From Ligula intestinalis (lineage: Eukaryota; Platyhelminthes; Cestoda; Diphyllobothriidea; Diphyllobothriidae): 64,000 nt of DNA. Below are positions 12,986 to 24,782 of the stretch, in pieces. The position numbers were made by a program, and so were the translations under genes. The number at the start of each line of letters is the position of its first letter. Within the stretch, counting starts at the first letter, position 1. The stretch covers positions 34,949,103 through 35,013,102 of the forward strand of contig JAYGXS010000003.1 of assembly GCA_036362985.1 (NCBI GenBank), in the 5' to 3' direction. The notes beneath the pieces were generated by a model. That model was not told the DNA's origin. It worked only from the letters and a program-made list of their open reading frames with translations, and searched no databases.

Positions 12986-14881
12986 TGAAACATAGTAAGG
13001 TATTTGCTATATAGTTTGTCCGTAGGAACAACTATCTGATCAGCTTAAGCAAGGGTAAATTGACTGTCAATAATGACGAAAACTTTCCATTTGTCTCGAA
13101 AACCATCGGATAGTCCTTGGATTGAGCCTATTCGGGGGATAGCTGTTCAGTGTTTTGGCTGTGAGGTGGTACCCTGTTCAAAGAGTGTCGAAAAAGGTCC
13201 AAAAATTGTGTCCATTTACCACGGTCTTAGATTTTCCTTGTGGCCGCATACCAGTCCAAACAGAGTTGAATATATGCAATTTTCTAAGGTTTGCATACGA
13301 ACCAACCTATCCGGCCTAGCCGACGGGGGAAACGGAGGGGAACATTCAGAAATTCCAAGCAGAAATAGATACAGTTAATTTCGACTCTACATATAACCCT
13401 TTCCAGAGCCTTCGCAGAGATGACCGCTTTAGTTGACATTGTCTTTGTCTATGATACCTTCCTATTATAAAGGGTGGCTAGTCATTCCATAAGGACCTTC
13501 GACGACTAACTAAGAAAACTAGAAAGCTCGTTTTCTTTCGACAATGAAGTTCTTTTGTGAACAAAACTGTTGTCGCCTGTGGGGCATTTTTTTGGCCGAG
13601 AAGAGAAATGTACGCTGAGGTCGGCCAAACAGAATATTTTCAAAATAACATGACCCGCGGCAAAAAAAAAACCTATCAGGACACCCGCTAAGGTAGGCAG
13701 CGTACTTCTAGCATTTAGCCCGCGGGATAGTCAAAATGCAGCATCAACGAACGAGGACTTGCCTACTGCTCCCACCGCCGATATTGAAACCCACGATGCC
13801 TCGCAAAATCAGGATCCAGATGTAGGATGGGCTGAGCGTTGTTAGGAATCCAAAGTAGGCAATCAGTGAAAGGACGGTCATAAGACACTGTGAAGAGACA
13901 ACATTTGGGGAACGGGGGCGGAGTACTAACAGGGAAACATAATAAGTGCATTATAGAAAATGGAAATTATCTTTATGACCTCGGTAGCGGAACACTTCAT
14001 TTGAAGCTAACTGGACGTAATCTTCGATAACGGACACGTTCCTGAAGACGTTTTGACCTGAGATACGGGAATAAGAACCATTTCTTGCAGCACAGGTGGT
14101 CTTGTGCTGCATTCCAGGGTGATTAAGATTAAATAGCTAGGGTTAGAATATGAGAACCTGCACCTTTCCTTCTATTCATTGCAAGACCGTCTTTAGTACT
14201 GGAACGGTTCGCTTGCCTGTGCCTAGCCATATTCGAAAGGAGGAAAGGTATCGGCTCAAAAAGAAATGATAAAATAGGGATCGGAAGAACAAAATCCCTC
14301 ATCTGGCTATTGAATGCTTCGTATTCCATAACCTATGCAGGCACAGGTCTTACTGAGTTAACCATTCCGCTATAAAAGTGCTTCTGTCAATAGGCCCAAC
14401 TTAGAGAATAAGTGTAATCATCACTTTTAAAAAAGGATTTGCTTTTAACTTGTAGAGTGGAAGGGTACTAATTTCTAAGGCCTCCAATAAATACAGCATA
14501 GGGAAAAGGTATTGGAGCACTGGCAAACTCCGCCACAAACTGACACGAACTTTGTACATTTCGAAAGTGGAGCTTATGGTGGCCTGAATAAGGCCTTCTT
14601 CTTCTCACCCTAAACAGAACAAGGCTACACTACCTGGAACGATAATGGAGGTTCAGGTAGCCGCAATTGGGCTGACTCGCATTAAGTGTTGACAGGCTGT
14701 TCGGCTAAAAAGGAAATGGCGCGCCTAAACTGACAGTATGTGAAAGCTGCTGTTACAGCGTCTGGTGACCCGTGCGGAGCGCGCCTCACGCGATAGGAGG
14801 GAAGTGAAGCCAATTCGCTAAAACTCCCTTCCCAACAAGCGAAATCCCTCGCCTTTTTTGGGAGAACGCTAAACATTCAGT
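12986..14881. other. Intronic DNA without recognised features
   Basis: No coding motif or clear repeat seen. The 101-codon frame at 13,073-13,378 has no recognisable domain and no supporting splice context. Confidence 0.4.
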
Positions 14882-15036
14882 TTTCAGAAGATGAAATAGC
14901 GAACATACGTTTGTTTTCGATAATCCTCATCAGGCCTTTGCATTTATATGGTAATTAAGTAAATGAATCATGCGGGTCGGTAGAAAAATATGATAGTTGT
15001 CAGGGCAGGGGGAATGGGGGGGGTGGTTGCTACAGC
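14882..15036 (-). mobile_element. Penelope-like element 3' end, inverted copy
   Basis: This stretch is the reverse complement of 18,861-19,015, apart from scattered substitutions and small gaps. It includes the C-rich tract, the sequence around ACCCGCATGATTCATTTACT on the minus strand, and a hammerhead-like core. It is the non-coding 3' terminus of a Penelope-like retroelement pointing leftward. It abuts the 5' end of the RTE LINE at about 15,037. No coding part of this copy remains. Confidence 0.8.
14898..14936 (-). ncRNA. Hammerhead-ribozyme-like motif of Penelope element (left copy)
   Basis: On the minus strand, GGC (stem I) is followed by CTGATGA, a two-base-pair stem II around ATTA, then GAA. 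Next comes a stem III of AACA paired with TGTT closed by a six-base loop, then C as the predicted cleavage nucleotide, and GCT closing stem I with one G-U pair. The order matches the hammerhead consensus (CUGAUGA, GAA, then a U-H cleavage step). Penelope-like elements of several animals are known to carry hammerhead motifs. Stem II and stem I are short, so activity is uncertain. Confidence 0.6.
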
Positions 15037-18000
15037 TTGATTGAAATCCAACCCTCGACCTCCCCGACGGTGGTTCGCGGGCAACGTGGGGAAATTCACG
15101 GCGAACAGAGGGCAATGGCAGGTAACACTGGGGACGTCATCTGTAACAAAATTACCAAGAAACTTCTTGGACAATACGAATATCCCGAATCTCAATACTG
15201 CTACGGCGTCCCCGGGAAGCGACGCGCTCCGTGTTCGTATGGTGCCCGGAGTGCCAAATATGCAAGCCAGTGTTCTCAACTTAAACAATGCTACGGCGTC
15301 CCCGGGAACGATGCGCTCTGTGGTCGCCTGGTGCCCGGAATGTCAAATATGCAAGCCAGTACCCTAAATTCGCGACACACTTTGAACATCGGTTGCTGGA
15401 ATGTGCGGATATTGCTTGATCCCGGCCGTCAAGCACTTCTAGCATGCGCATTATGGGACTATAAAGTAGACGTTGCCTGTCTGTCAGGAGTTCGTCTCCC
15501 AGACTCTGGAACGAGAGAAATCAAAGTCCCACAAGAGGATGCTGAGTGCGTGCTCCTCCACAGCGGACCACAAACGAACACAGGACTGCATGGGGTGGCA
15601 ATAGCCATGACAAAAAAGGTGCATAACACTCTCTTAGCGTTTGAGCCTATCTCAGAGCGGATTGCTACAGCCCGCTTCAAAGGCACCATTGCAAATATGT
15701 ATGTGGTTGCCATTTATGCCCCAACATCGCAAGCGGATGAAGCTGTTAAGACGGAGTTCTATGAACGCCTTCAATCTACAGTGGCCAGGATACCCCCTAG
15801 AGACTTGCTCTTCGTCGCCGGAGACTGGAATGCCAGGACTGGCCCGTGCGATGAAATCTCAAGACACGTCATCGGAAAATACGGACTGGGCCAACGTTGC
15901 GACAACGGAGAAGGATTGGTAACACTTGCTGATTACAACCATATCGTCGTTAAAAACACTCGTTTTCAACACCCCCATCGGCAGTTGCTAACATGGTATT
16001 CAAACTATGGTTGAACGGCAAACCAGATAGACTACATCTTAGTACGCTCAAGGTGGACCACCTCAGTATCCGACAGCCGATCGTTTCGAGGTGCGGAAGT
16101 TGGGTTGGATCACGTACTTGTCCGTGCCCGCTTTAAGCTCCGTTTGCCGAATCGAAGTAAGAAACTGCCCCCAAAACGTGTCAACGTTATGGCACTATCA
16201 CACACAGAAACCCGCGTAGCGTTCAACGAAAGTCTCGCTGCAAGGATCCGAGATTAATCCACTGTTCACATCGAACCTCCAGATGACGTCGATAATGAAA
16301 ATTCGCCACACTTGAGAGACGCGCTACAAAGTGCGATGAATTCGAGCTTGCAACAACAGGTAGTACCGAGAAAGGACTCGATCTCCACAACCACCCTCCA
16401 TCTATCGGCACAAGCTAGAATAGCTTGTTTATCATACTAAGAGAACTACCGCGCATTGAGACGCCAAACTACGTGATCAGCAAGATTCGACCGTCAGAAC
16501 CATTGGACCGAGTTAGCTGGCTCCATGGAATCAGCTTCAAACTCTGGTAACTTCCACCAGCTCTATTACCTTTTACGTAACGCATCAGGCAAATAAAAAA
16601 CCACCTTGCACTATCATTCGGGATAACTCGGGTCAAGCGATTACTGATATGGCTGGCAAAATCGATCGATGGCGAGAGCACTTTAGCGAGCTACTGGATC
16701 CGCCTATACGTTCACCTGCGAACCTAAAGCTATTAACTGGAATTCCATACGGTAGTGACTGCGAGCCACTTACGAGATTTGAAGTAGAATCGGTATAACA
16801 ACGATTAAAAGTTCGGAAGGCAGCTGGTGAAGACGGTATCACAGCAGAAGCCTACGAAAATAATTGTCCTGCTTTGAAGGAATCAATACATCGACTGTAC
16901 TCGAATTTATGGACTACCGAAGTCATCCCGACTGACTGGTCACTGTCCATTATTTTACCGATACCGAAGCGCGGTGACAGGACATTATGCTCAAACTACC
17001 GCGGCATCAGCCTCATAGATATAGCCGCCAAAGTGTTTGCGACCATCCTTCTCCGTAGAGTTTCGACTGAGCACAATCTTCGTACTCGTCCTAACCAAGG
17101 AGGATTTCGTCCAGGTAGAGGATGTATTGACCAGATCTTCATTCTACGCCTCATACTAGAGCACAGACATCAAAACCAACAGATCACCACCGCCTGTCTA
17201 TCGACTTCAAAACTGCCTTTGATTCTATCGACAGAGAAGCTTAATGGCAAGTCTTCCTTGCTGACGGCCTCCCACCAAAGTTGCTCAATCTAATCAAAGC
17301 TTTCTATGGCACAACATCAGCCCGAGTAAGAACCCTTGGTGAAGAGTCAACTTCTTTCCCTCTGACTTGTGGAGTTCGACAAGGGTGCCCTCTTTCTCCA
17401 GTCCTCTTCAACTTCTTGATCGACTGGGTAACGCATCAGTCAATTCTACCTGAGAGTGGATGTGAAATCAGCTCTGAATTCAGAGTACCTGACGTGGAAT
17501 ATGCCGATGACATTGTGGTACTCGGTAAAACTCCTCAATCATTACAGCCAACGCTAGACCGAATCACCGGCTTCGCTGCAACTTTTGGTCTGACAATTAA
17601 TGTACGCAAGACGAAGCTCCTGACTACGTATCTGGGCGCAGCACAACCACTATTTATCAGCGGTCAACCCATTGAAGAAGTTAGCTGCTTCCGCTATTTG
17701 GGCTCGAATATGCTAGCCAACGAACAGGCTAAAGACGAAATCAAGAACCGAATCGCGCAGGCTAGAAATGCATTTAGGCTGCTAGCCAGACCACTCTGGT
17801 CTCGCTCAGACATCAGTTTACGTACTAAGCTGCTGATACACAAGGCATCAATCAGACCGGTGTTAGTATATGCCTGCGAAACATGGCCAGTGAGAAAGGC
17901 AGACATCCTATCGCTCGAAGTCTTTGACCGCTGGTGTCTTCGACGCCTCTTAAGAGTCTTCTGGCAGGATCGAATCTCCAATGTTGAGCTATACCGCAGA

Positions 18001-18368
18001 TGTTTCAAACTACCAAGCTTAGCATCGTACATCCAGCATCGCTGATTGCAATGGTTTGGCCATGTCCTGCGCAAACCATTGACGCACCTCTGCAGATTGG
18101 TCGTGAACCCTTCTCGTGTTGCAAACTGGAGATACCGACAAGGCGGTCAACTGAAGACATGGCTCAGCAACGTTAAGTCGGAAGTTGAACGGATGGGCCT
18201 CGTAACCGTTTACGGCTTGCGACATTGGAACAAACAATGGGTTAACATATGTGAAGAGCTCGCCGCTGACCGCCGCCAATGGGCCACCGCTATTCGTGAC
18301 ATCCGTGAAGCCGATTCATCCAACAACAGGAGCTAATCGGATCAAGTATAAAGTAAGTAGTAAGTAAC
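15037..18368 (+). mobile_element. RTE-like LINE retrotransposon, near full length, inactivated
   Basis: A single broken ORF carries an N-terminal apurinic endonuclease and a C-terminal reverse transcriptase, the layout and about 3.3-kb length of RTE-type LINEs. Endonuclease landmarks: NIGCWNVR (residue 117 on), VVAIYAP, VAGDWNAR, QIDYILVRSRW and LDHVLVRARF. RT landmarks: NYRGISLIDIAAKVF, RPNQGGFRPGRGCIDQIF, GVRQGCPLSPVLFN and the catalytic YADD in VEYADDIVVLG (about 17,503). The tail has ETWPVRKAD, FDRWCLRRLLR and WFGHVLRKP, ending in a TAAG-rich 3' terminus near 18,350. Damage: TGA at 16,012, further in-frame stops between 16,250 and 16,800, frameshifts near 16,800 and 17,280, a TGA at 18,043, and the usual catalytic glutamate replaced by glycine (codon 15,487-15,489). 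It sits between two inverted Penelope 3' ends. Confidence 0.9.
15200..15370 (+). repeat. 90-bp tandem duplication in LINE 5' coding region
   Basis: GCTACGGCGTCCCCGGGAA occurs at 15,200 and again 90 bases later, and the following sequence (TGGTGCCCGGA then CAAATATGCAAGCCAG) is likewise repeated. The second unit is partial. Ninety bases is 30 codons, so the frame is kept. It lies upstream of the endonuclease domain and may be a 5' minisatellite of this LINE family. Confidence 0.8.
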
Positions 18369-19015
18369 CACCTTCCCAGCAGCCAACGCCTATGCACTAT
18401 TATCGAATACTCCCACCCTATACCGAGAGATCAAGGACAAACTGCCAGCCCAGACCACCTCTATGCGCATATATTCAGTTACCTGCTCCTGCGGGGCGGG
18501 ATATATTGCTCGCACGAGCCTACGTTTGTGCAAAAGGGTACGAGAACACATTACAGCATGGTTATGTAGGGCCCAACTAAAGGGTGTAAACTGTTCTATT
18601 CTAGCGCATCTGATAGACTCAGACCATTGGGTGGATACCAAAGAGGCTTTCCAAGTGATCTACAACGTACCCTCGGGCTACTCAAAATTTCTTGGACAGC
18701 GTCTGTTGGCTACGGCAGAAGCGGCCGCCATCAGGCTATGCCAACCAATCCTGTGCGCTCAAAAGAACTTCGTCGCAGCGCCGCAGTTACCATGGTCAAA
18801 AGCTGCTAATTCAACAGCCAGCAGCTTAGCTCCTCAGCCGACTACCAGTTCCCCCTAATGCTGATCAGACTTTGACCCCCCTTTCCCCCTGCCTTGACAA
18901 CAGTTCTATTTTTCTACCAACCCGCATAATTCATTTACTTAATAACCATATAAAGGTAAAGGCCTGATGAGAATTATCGAAAACAAACGTATGTTCGCCA
19001 TTTCATCTTCTGAAA
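18369..19015 (+). mobile_element. Penelope-like element: GIY-YIG endonuclease and 3' end
   Basis: The reading frame resumes directly after the LINE tail with coding sequence of the same type as the Penelope copy at 30.4-31.3 kb: LLSNTPTLYR here corresponds to FFTNSPLLRM there. The nuclease domain follows: YSVTCSCGAGYIARTSLRL, with the GIY-YIG-type core and the CxC typical of Penelope enzymes, then ILAHLIDSDH, EAFQVIYNVP and AEAAAIRLCQP. The ORF ends TAA at about 18,858. It is followed by a C-rich tract and a hammerhead-like motif. The RT domain is missing, so this copy is 5'-truncated at its junction with the LINE. Confidence 0.85.
18961..18999 (+). ncRNA. Hammerhead-ribozyme-like motif of Penelope element (right copy)
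   Basis: Stem I is GGC (18,961-63) paired with GCC (18,997-99). Core CTGATGA is at 18,964-70, stem II is GA/TC around ATTA, GAA is at 18,979-81, and stem III is AACA (18,982-85) paired with TGTT (18,992-95). Predicted cleavage follows C18996. The minus-strand copy at 14,898-14,936 keeps the same core and stem III with changes only in stem II and stem I, which suggests constraint within the family. Confidence 0.65.
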
Positions 19016-20519
19016 TTTTCAACGGGAATTTCCGAAAATTTAGTTTTCAAGCAAAAGTCTGTTTCGGGAGAGCTGTCACGACGGCCCACCTAGAGGGGCA
19101 ATTTGAAAAAGCCCAGAAAGTCCTAGCCAGTGTCTCCGTCATTAATCTCCTAACAGCGAAATGCAACTAATTTGTTACCCTAACTTCGTAAAAACCGTAG
19201 CGGTGTGTCCTACATATAAAGGAATTGCTTGAGTAGCCACTTTTTTCCACGCATACTCAAGGTTTCGCCCAAGCACTGCCACCTACGTAATTTTGTTCAA
19301 CAGACTAAAAGAGCTGGCCTACCTTCAAATGGATTAACAAATGCTGTCTTCTCGCCAATCACGAGGCAAGTAACAATAAGGAAGTCTATAAGACCTAGAT
19401 AAAATATTTCGAATTCTCATGCCTCAGCATGCATCTAGGCATAACAAACAAGGTGATATTATAGGATAAACAGGCTTGAGCGCCGCTAAATAAGTAACTA
19501 CCCCCCCCCCCAGGAGAGCACTAGAAGGCATGCAAGCAAAAGTTTTGCATCATGGCGAAAAGATTACAAGGAGGATATCTCTAGGACAAATAAACATTAG
19601 AGCAAGGTACAAAAGATGAAACACCCGTCTGAAATTTGGAAAAGTTGTCGAATGCCAAAGCTCGTACTGAACAAACATCGCCAGTTAGAAAGTGAATTAC
19701 AGGTTACTTTCGTCTGATCAACTTTTGAAGTTGCCGCAGCCGTGGCAGTGTCTGTTTACCTACCTCGATGATGGTAGCAGTGGCTCGGTGGTATTGGGCA
19801 ATTATCACTCCGGCGTGGACTAACTGAACTTGGGAGGGGGATGGGGGCGGCTATTTGGGCTGAAGATCGGTTAACTAGGGCGGCGTTCGGCAGCTCATCA
19901 CCTTATGTTGCTCCCAAAACCTAGTAGACTCGAAGGGTTGAGGCGACGGTTGACTATACTGGCACATGAAGTGTTTTGCCTGAAATTTCCTCCACTTGGT
20001 AACAGAGCTCTCAGGACAATCTGCTTTAGTGGATTTAGGACGATCAAAAAGGATGGAACCGAAGCGAATAAACTCCGGAGTGTGTGGTTAGGTGCCAACC
20101 TGCCGCCTAGAGTATAGTTCCATAACCTTTGCTAACCTAAATACTGGGTTGGATTCTCCCAATTGTGTTTCAACTGATAGTCGAATAAACGTTGTTCGCA
20201 GCCAGGTTTACATATTATATATTTCGTCTTGGCTGTTGCCCGATTTTGATGCAGAGTGATGAAGTTATGGAAATTAATCATTGAAGAACCTACAAATTGT
20301 TAGAGTAGTGCTACCACTTACACGAGGGATGCCGTGATCCCACGCCTCCAAAACCCAAGACTCTCAGACGCTTTGGTGAAACCGTCATACACGAACCCAC
20401 CTCTACAGCCTTCACGTCGATGTGCGCTTTAAGCCTATTCTAGATCAGTTGTACCACTATTGGATGAAAAATAGAATCTCCAACGCGGCTTTCAATGCTT
20501 TAAGTTCTTCCTGGAACAA
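19016..20519. other. Intronic DNA without recognised features
   Basis: Nothing codable was recognised. It contains an 11-base C homopolymer at 19,501-19,511. Confidence 0.4.
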
Positions 20520-20985
20520 GTGCTCGAGCCAGACCACAGCTATAGGCTCCCCGAACGTGTGAGTCTCAAACACCTCGAACTAGAACTGGCTTTGGGATTG
20601 GCGGCTACTACACCATTCAACAACTTACACGAACAGTTACCACAGCAAAAGCACGACAATGAAGAAACTCGGGTCACTCGCTTTACTCTGGTTCAACTGC
20701 GCAGTGGCTACTCAATGGCCCCTCGTCAGTACCAACATCGGCTCGACCCATCCACACCCGACTGCTGTTCCGACTGCGGCACTTCTCCGCATGAATGTTA
20801 GCATCTGTTCGCCTGCAGTTCCCGGTCAGGCACCCATCTCATTCCCGCGGACCTTTGGCTCAAGCCGGTCCAGGTCTCGACCTTTTTCCGTCTCCAAAAT
20901 ACTTCCAGTTTGGATTCCGGCGAGGATTCCTGATCCAACAATGGGCCAAGACACACACACACAGACCAAAAGTTTCAGTTGAAGA
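20520..20985 (+). pseudogene. LINE 3' fragment with cysteine-histidine knuckle (copy 1)
   Basis: Across two shifted frames it reads VQLRSGYS, YQHRLDPSTP, a C..C....H....C pattern in DCCSDCGTSPH and LFACSSRPGTHL, then DLWLKP and LDSGED. This is the C-terminal tail found after the RT (and RNase H) region of Jockey-like LINEs, where the knuckle is thought to bind nucleic acid. Closely related tails occur at 52.4-52.76 kb (plus) and 39.78-39.98 kb (minus). A stop and a frameshift interrupt it near 20,800. Confidence 0.75.
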
Positions 20986-21379
20986 GGCCAGTGGCAGACC
21001 GTTTCGTAGACGATGTCAGCGTCTCGAATCACCCAGGTATTTCGACGAAGACCTGTCAGCCCTCGTGGACGCGGCCTTTCCATTATGATAAGGAAATGGC
21101 ATACTCTATCCCTTCAGTAACAGGCTAGATGTGCTAGGCCTTATTGAATCACTCTTTGTCATTCCACCAGTTGGCATACACCAGGGCACGGAACGGAAAG
21201 AAAATTTTCGACGTGTGCTGAACTCGAGACGGCCAAATCAAAATTGGCCCCTATGCCAAATAATAGAAGGTTTCGGCACCCTTGACAACAACTGCGACAG
21301 ATGTATAATTACAACTCGACTCGAACAAATTTCAATGGGAAATAGAAAAGGGCATCAACGCTGCTAGAACCGCCCAGAA

Positions 21380-22440
21380 ATGCAGATATTTCTCCTAAGT
21401 CCACATGCTGTAACACACGTAGCGGACAGGAAGGTGGAAACTTCTATCTGTGTAACGGTATCACTAGTCAACCTTAGACTGCTATCTGATCTGTGGTATC
21501 CTCACCCTGTTAAAACAGTCAAATCCCCTCAGGTGCTCACAGCTGACGGTTCACCTTTATTACACCAATGGACAATAGATCGTTCTTTTCGTTTCAGACT
21601 TGCGGAAATGTATCATACCCTCGCCTGTTAACCCCAAATTTGACATGGGATATGCTGTTAGCCAATGACTTGCTACCAAAACAGGTTTGTGTCCTCAACG
21701 TCCAGGAGAGCACCATGCAAATAAGTCAAATTTCCTGTCGTACAAAACTGTCATCCCTATTCGAAGAGGCGGCAGTTTGCGCAGCAACTCAGTCTTCAGT
21801 CTCCCGCAGTCAACCCCCTATAAGGAAGAGCGCTTAATGCAGAGCCTGTTTACTTCAATTTAAATATATATATTTCCATGGGAGGAACATCCAGTGGGGC
21901 GCTAAGTCATGGACACGGGTTCGGCTAAATCAGCTATCTCTTAGGATTCCAGTACAATTTTAAGACAAAGTCAGCGACAGGATTGATTCGATGCTCGCAA
22001 CCTTGGGCGTCACCTGTCACTCTCGTGCCTCGAAAGGATGGTAAATTGCGTCTCTGTGTTGCCTAGCGCATAGTCCGTGCGGTTACGACTCGTGATTCCT
22101 TTCCACTGCTCCGTATGGAATGTACTCTTGACGCACTTGCCGGTGCAAACTGGTTTGCAATGCTCGATCTTAAGACCAGACGGTGACAAGTCGAGACTGA
22201 ATCGACCGACAGCCAAATGACTGCTCCCCAAGGGCCAATAGAGTTTGCGCAACGCTGTCGCTACATTTCAGAGTCAAGTCATCTTGGCCTATTTGTGTCC
22301 GCGAAAATGCCTGATTTATCTCGATGAAGAAACTGTCAAATGACACAACGAGAATCTCATTGCAGTATTAGCAGCATTAGAGGATGTAGGACTTCGAATA
22401 AACCCAGGAGAGTATCATATACATCGCGATCAAGTTGACA
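21380..22440 (+). pseudogene. Ty3/Gypsy retrotransposon pol remains (protease and RT)
   Basis: The left part resembles a retroviral-type aspartic protease region (VLTADGSPLL, then TWDMLLANDLLPKQVCVLN, like the usual WD-LLGADFL block). The right part is reverse transcriptase: RCSQPWASPVTLVPRKDGK (from about 21,988), then a TAG, then TTRDSFPLLRMECTLDALAG and ANWFAMLDLK, and CLIYLDEETVK in place of the catalytic YLDD/YVDD block, followed by GLRINP. Several stops and frameshifts show it is inactive. No long terminal repeat could be identified. It lies immediately downstream of LINE copy 1. Confidence 0.8.
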
Positions 22441-22958
22441 ATTTAAATGACGAAGTTAGTTTGATGCGTCTTTGAGCAACGTGGGAAGAGGTCTCATGTG
22501 GCACATACAACCGAACAGTTTAGTCTCGTCATCCACTGTACCAGGGCCCAATTTCCTGACACAGTCGAGACGCCAGGCCCAGGAGGGTGAGGGAGGAGTG
22601 AGTGCGGTAGATGCGACGAAAGTCCAACTGATTAGTGCACCGGTAACCCCACTGCGTCCACTCTCTGTGGGCCACCTCATAGATGTCATTGAGCGCAATG
22701 GCCGAACTGTTAGGTGGTTTAATGTTATAAATCTGCGGTTTCTCTGCTAGTGGAAGAGGTAAGGAAACGGGACCGTCTCGAAATTCGGAGTTCCATCCGA
22801 GGAAACACATTTGAGAACGGTCGCACAGTAAATTAAGCGCTACAAAAGTTGACGATGAAAAATGCAACTATCGGCACAGGAGGTAGAACGAATCAGAAAT
22901 GCATGGAAGGACAGATGATTTTAAAATAAATATTTCAATAGAAGGGAGGATGGAATAC

Positions 22959-23030
22959 CGTTTTTCTTCCATACTTGTCCGAAAATTTTCCCCATAACGG
23001 AGCTCCAAGAAGGTATCCGATAAAAACGAC
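22959..23030 (-). CDS. Exon of SVOP/SV2-like transporter (MFS signature)
   Basis: A 72-bp phase-0 exon has acceptor TTATTTGCAG and donor GTATTC on the minus strand. It encodes VVFIGYLLGAPLWGKFSDKY followed by GRKT. This holds the classical major-facilitator loop 2-3 signature (G...G...D.YGRK), and its position matches SVOP proteins, where the block precedes transmembrane segment 3. It is the most N-terminal exon identified; exons for the first transmembrane segment should lie at higher coordinates, but I could not pick them out. If the three exons belong to one gene, this gene covers at least 21.7 kb of the window. Confidence 0.8.
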
Positions 23031-24782
23031 CTGCAAATAAAAGTAAAGAATTACAGTGAATGTCAAATTAGATGTGCGACATCATACTAGCTGATGCACA
23101 AAAGAGATTGTGGACATCTGGTTGACAGCCATTTCGGGGTTTATCGACTGGGAAGCGTAAACCTAAATACTTATGGGAGGCATGCGATTGCATCTACTGA
23201 CAGAACATAAGTCGGTCAGGAATCTCCAAATTTTTGATTATTTCTACCTGTCACTTACATACACTTTCTTATTGACTGCACTTATTAAGTGTGCGCCACA
23301 AAAACCCGGGGCAGTTTGTGCTCCTGATAAAGGTGAAGATGCTGAGAGTGTGACAGAGACTTAGAGCACAGGCGTACTTTGACATAACTTTAAAACACGA
23401 ACATGAACACCAACAAACACGTTTTGTTCCGATTTGTAATAGGTTGGCCCACCAAAAGTGGGATTACGGATCTGAACCTATATAAAACACAGAGCACGTT
23501 CTTTCAGCTAAAAGGGATAGACAGATCCGTTTTGGGAAGGGAAGGCGTAAGTGCTTGGATCCGTCGAGAGAACACGAAAACAATACGGAACCCTCTTCAC
23601 TTTCGAAAACCTATAAAACACCCAAATGTGCGAACTGTTTTCTAGCTTCTTAAAACTATTGGCTGCTTCTAGCCAGTCAACTTTTCGGGTGGGTCGTAAA
23701 GCACAAATAGACGAATAGGCTGCCTGTAATCGATTTTGAGGCTCATTAAATTCCTTCCTTGTGGGCGGTAGAATACGGAAGGTAACCTTTGGTGGCTTTA
23801 CACAATTCCAGCTAGATAATATACGCAAAGCAATAGATAGCGATAATTCACGAAGAAAGACTCTTGGTTTTTACGGCGTACTGGCAATCCTAGCTTACCC
23901 TATGCGTTAGATCCGAGCACAATAAAGTGGTTACTTTCTCATTTTTCATAGGCAAAGGTTCTAATTTGCGTTGAGATCCTCGCACCAGAAACCTTAGCCT
24001 GCGCAGAGACCAGCAATGAGGTAAGAAAAGGCTGACCGGAATCCAGTCTCGTGACCCATCTTCACCCTAAAGTTCAAACCGAAATCTAAGGGTTCAGCAA
24101 ACGAAACCAGCACTTCCAGTCTACCCGCGCAGATAAAGACCAACTCCGGCACACCTCGGCGTTAGGCTACAGGCATGCGGGAAGGACAATTCAATCTTGT
24201 GGTGTGTTTTTAGCGAACCAACTAGAAGGGCTGACGTAAAAAGTAGTCTGTCATATGCCGGTCATAAGTGCAGGACTGGAATCCTCATTCGCAAATAGGT
24301 GTAATAACACATTGCGGCCTATGTGAAGCCTTATTTTTTAACTCAGGGACAAAGAGTGCCCTGTTTTCTCACTGTTTTGCGAATTCAGGAATGCTGGCAA
24401 TTATTCTGGTAAGATTAAATTTAATAATTTAACCTTTTATTCCGACAGCAATCTCGTGAAAGGGGGCAGATAGAGTGAGGATGTACGTGGCAAGTCAACT
24501 GAACAAAGTTATTCACCTACGCAGCGACATCTGACGGCAAGTCTAAAGCTAGTTCTTCGCTCTGATCAAAAGTTAAAGGCATCTTCATGATTCTTCGGAA
24601 ATACTTCTACATCAGGTAATAATCAGCAATATTCTTAAAGTGGAAAAAGTTTACCATAGATGCTTAACGTTGTCTAGCAATTATAAAGTTTTTTGAGGTG
24701 AGCAGTTTACCGATGCGCTAAGGAAAGTCAGATGAGTCTGTTTATTTCATTTGCACCAGCTCTTATACTCTTAATCTGATTA
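23031..24782. other. No recognised features
   Basis: Presumably upstream intron of the SVOP-like gene. Opposed reading frames at 23,403-23,645 (plus) and 23,508-23,828 (minus) show no domain and overlap each other. Confidence 0.4.

Noticed and set aside
17694..18279. Minus-strand frames opposite the LINE RT
   Set aside because: Shadows of the plus-strand LINE coding sequence.
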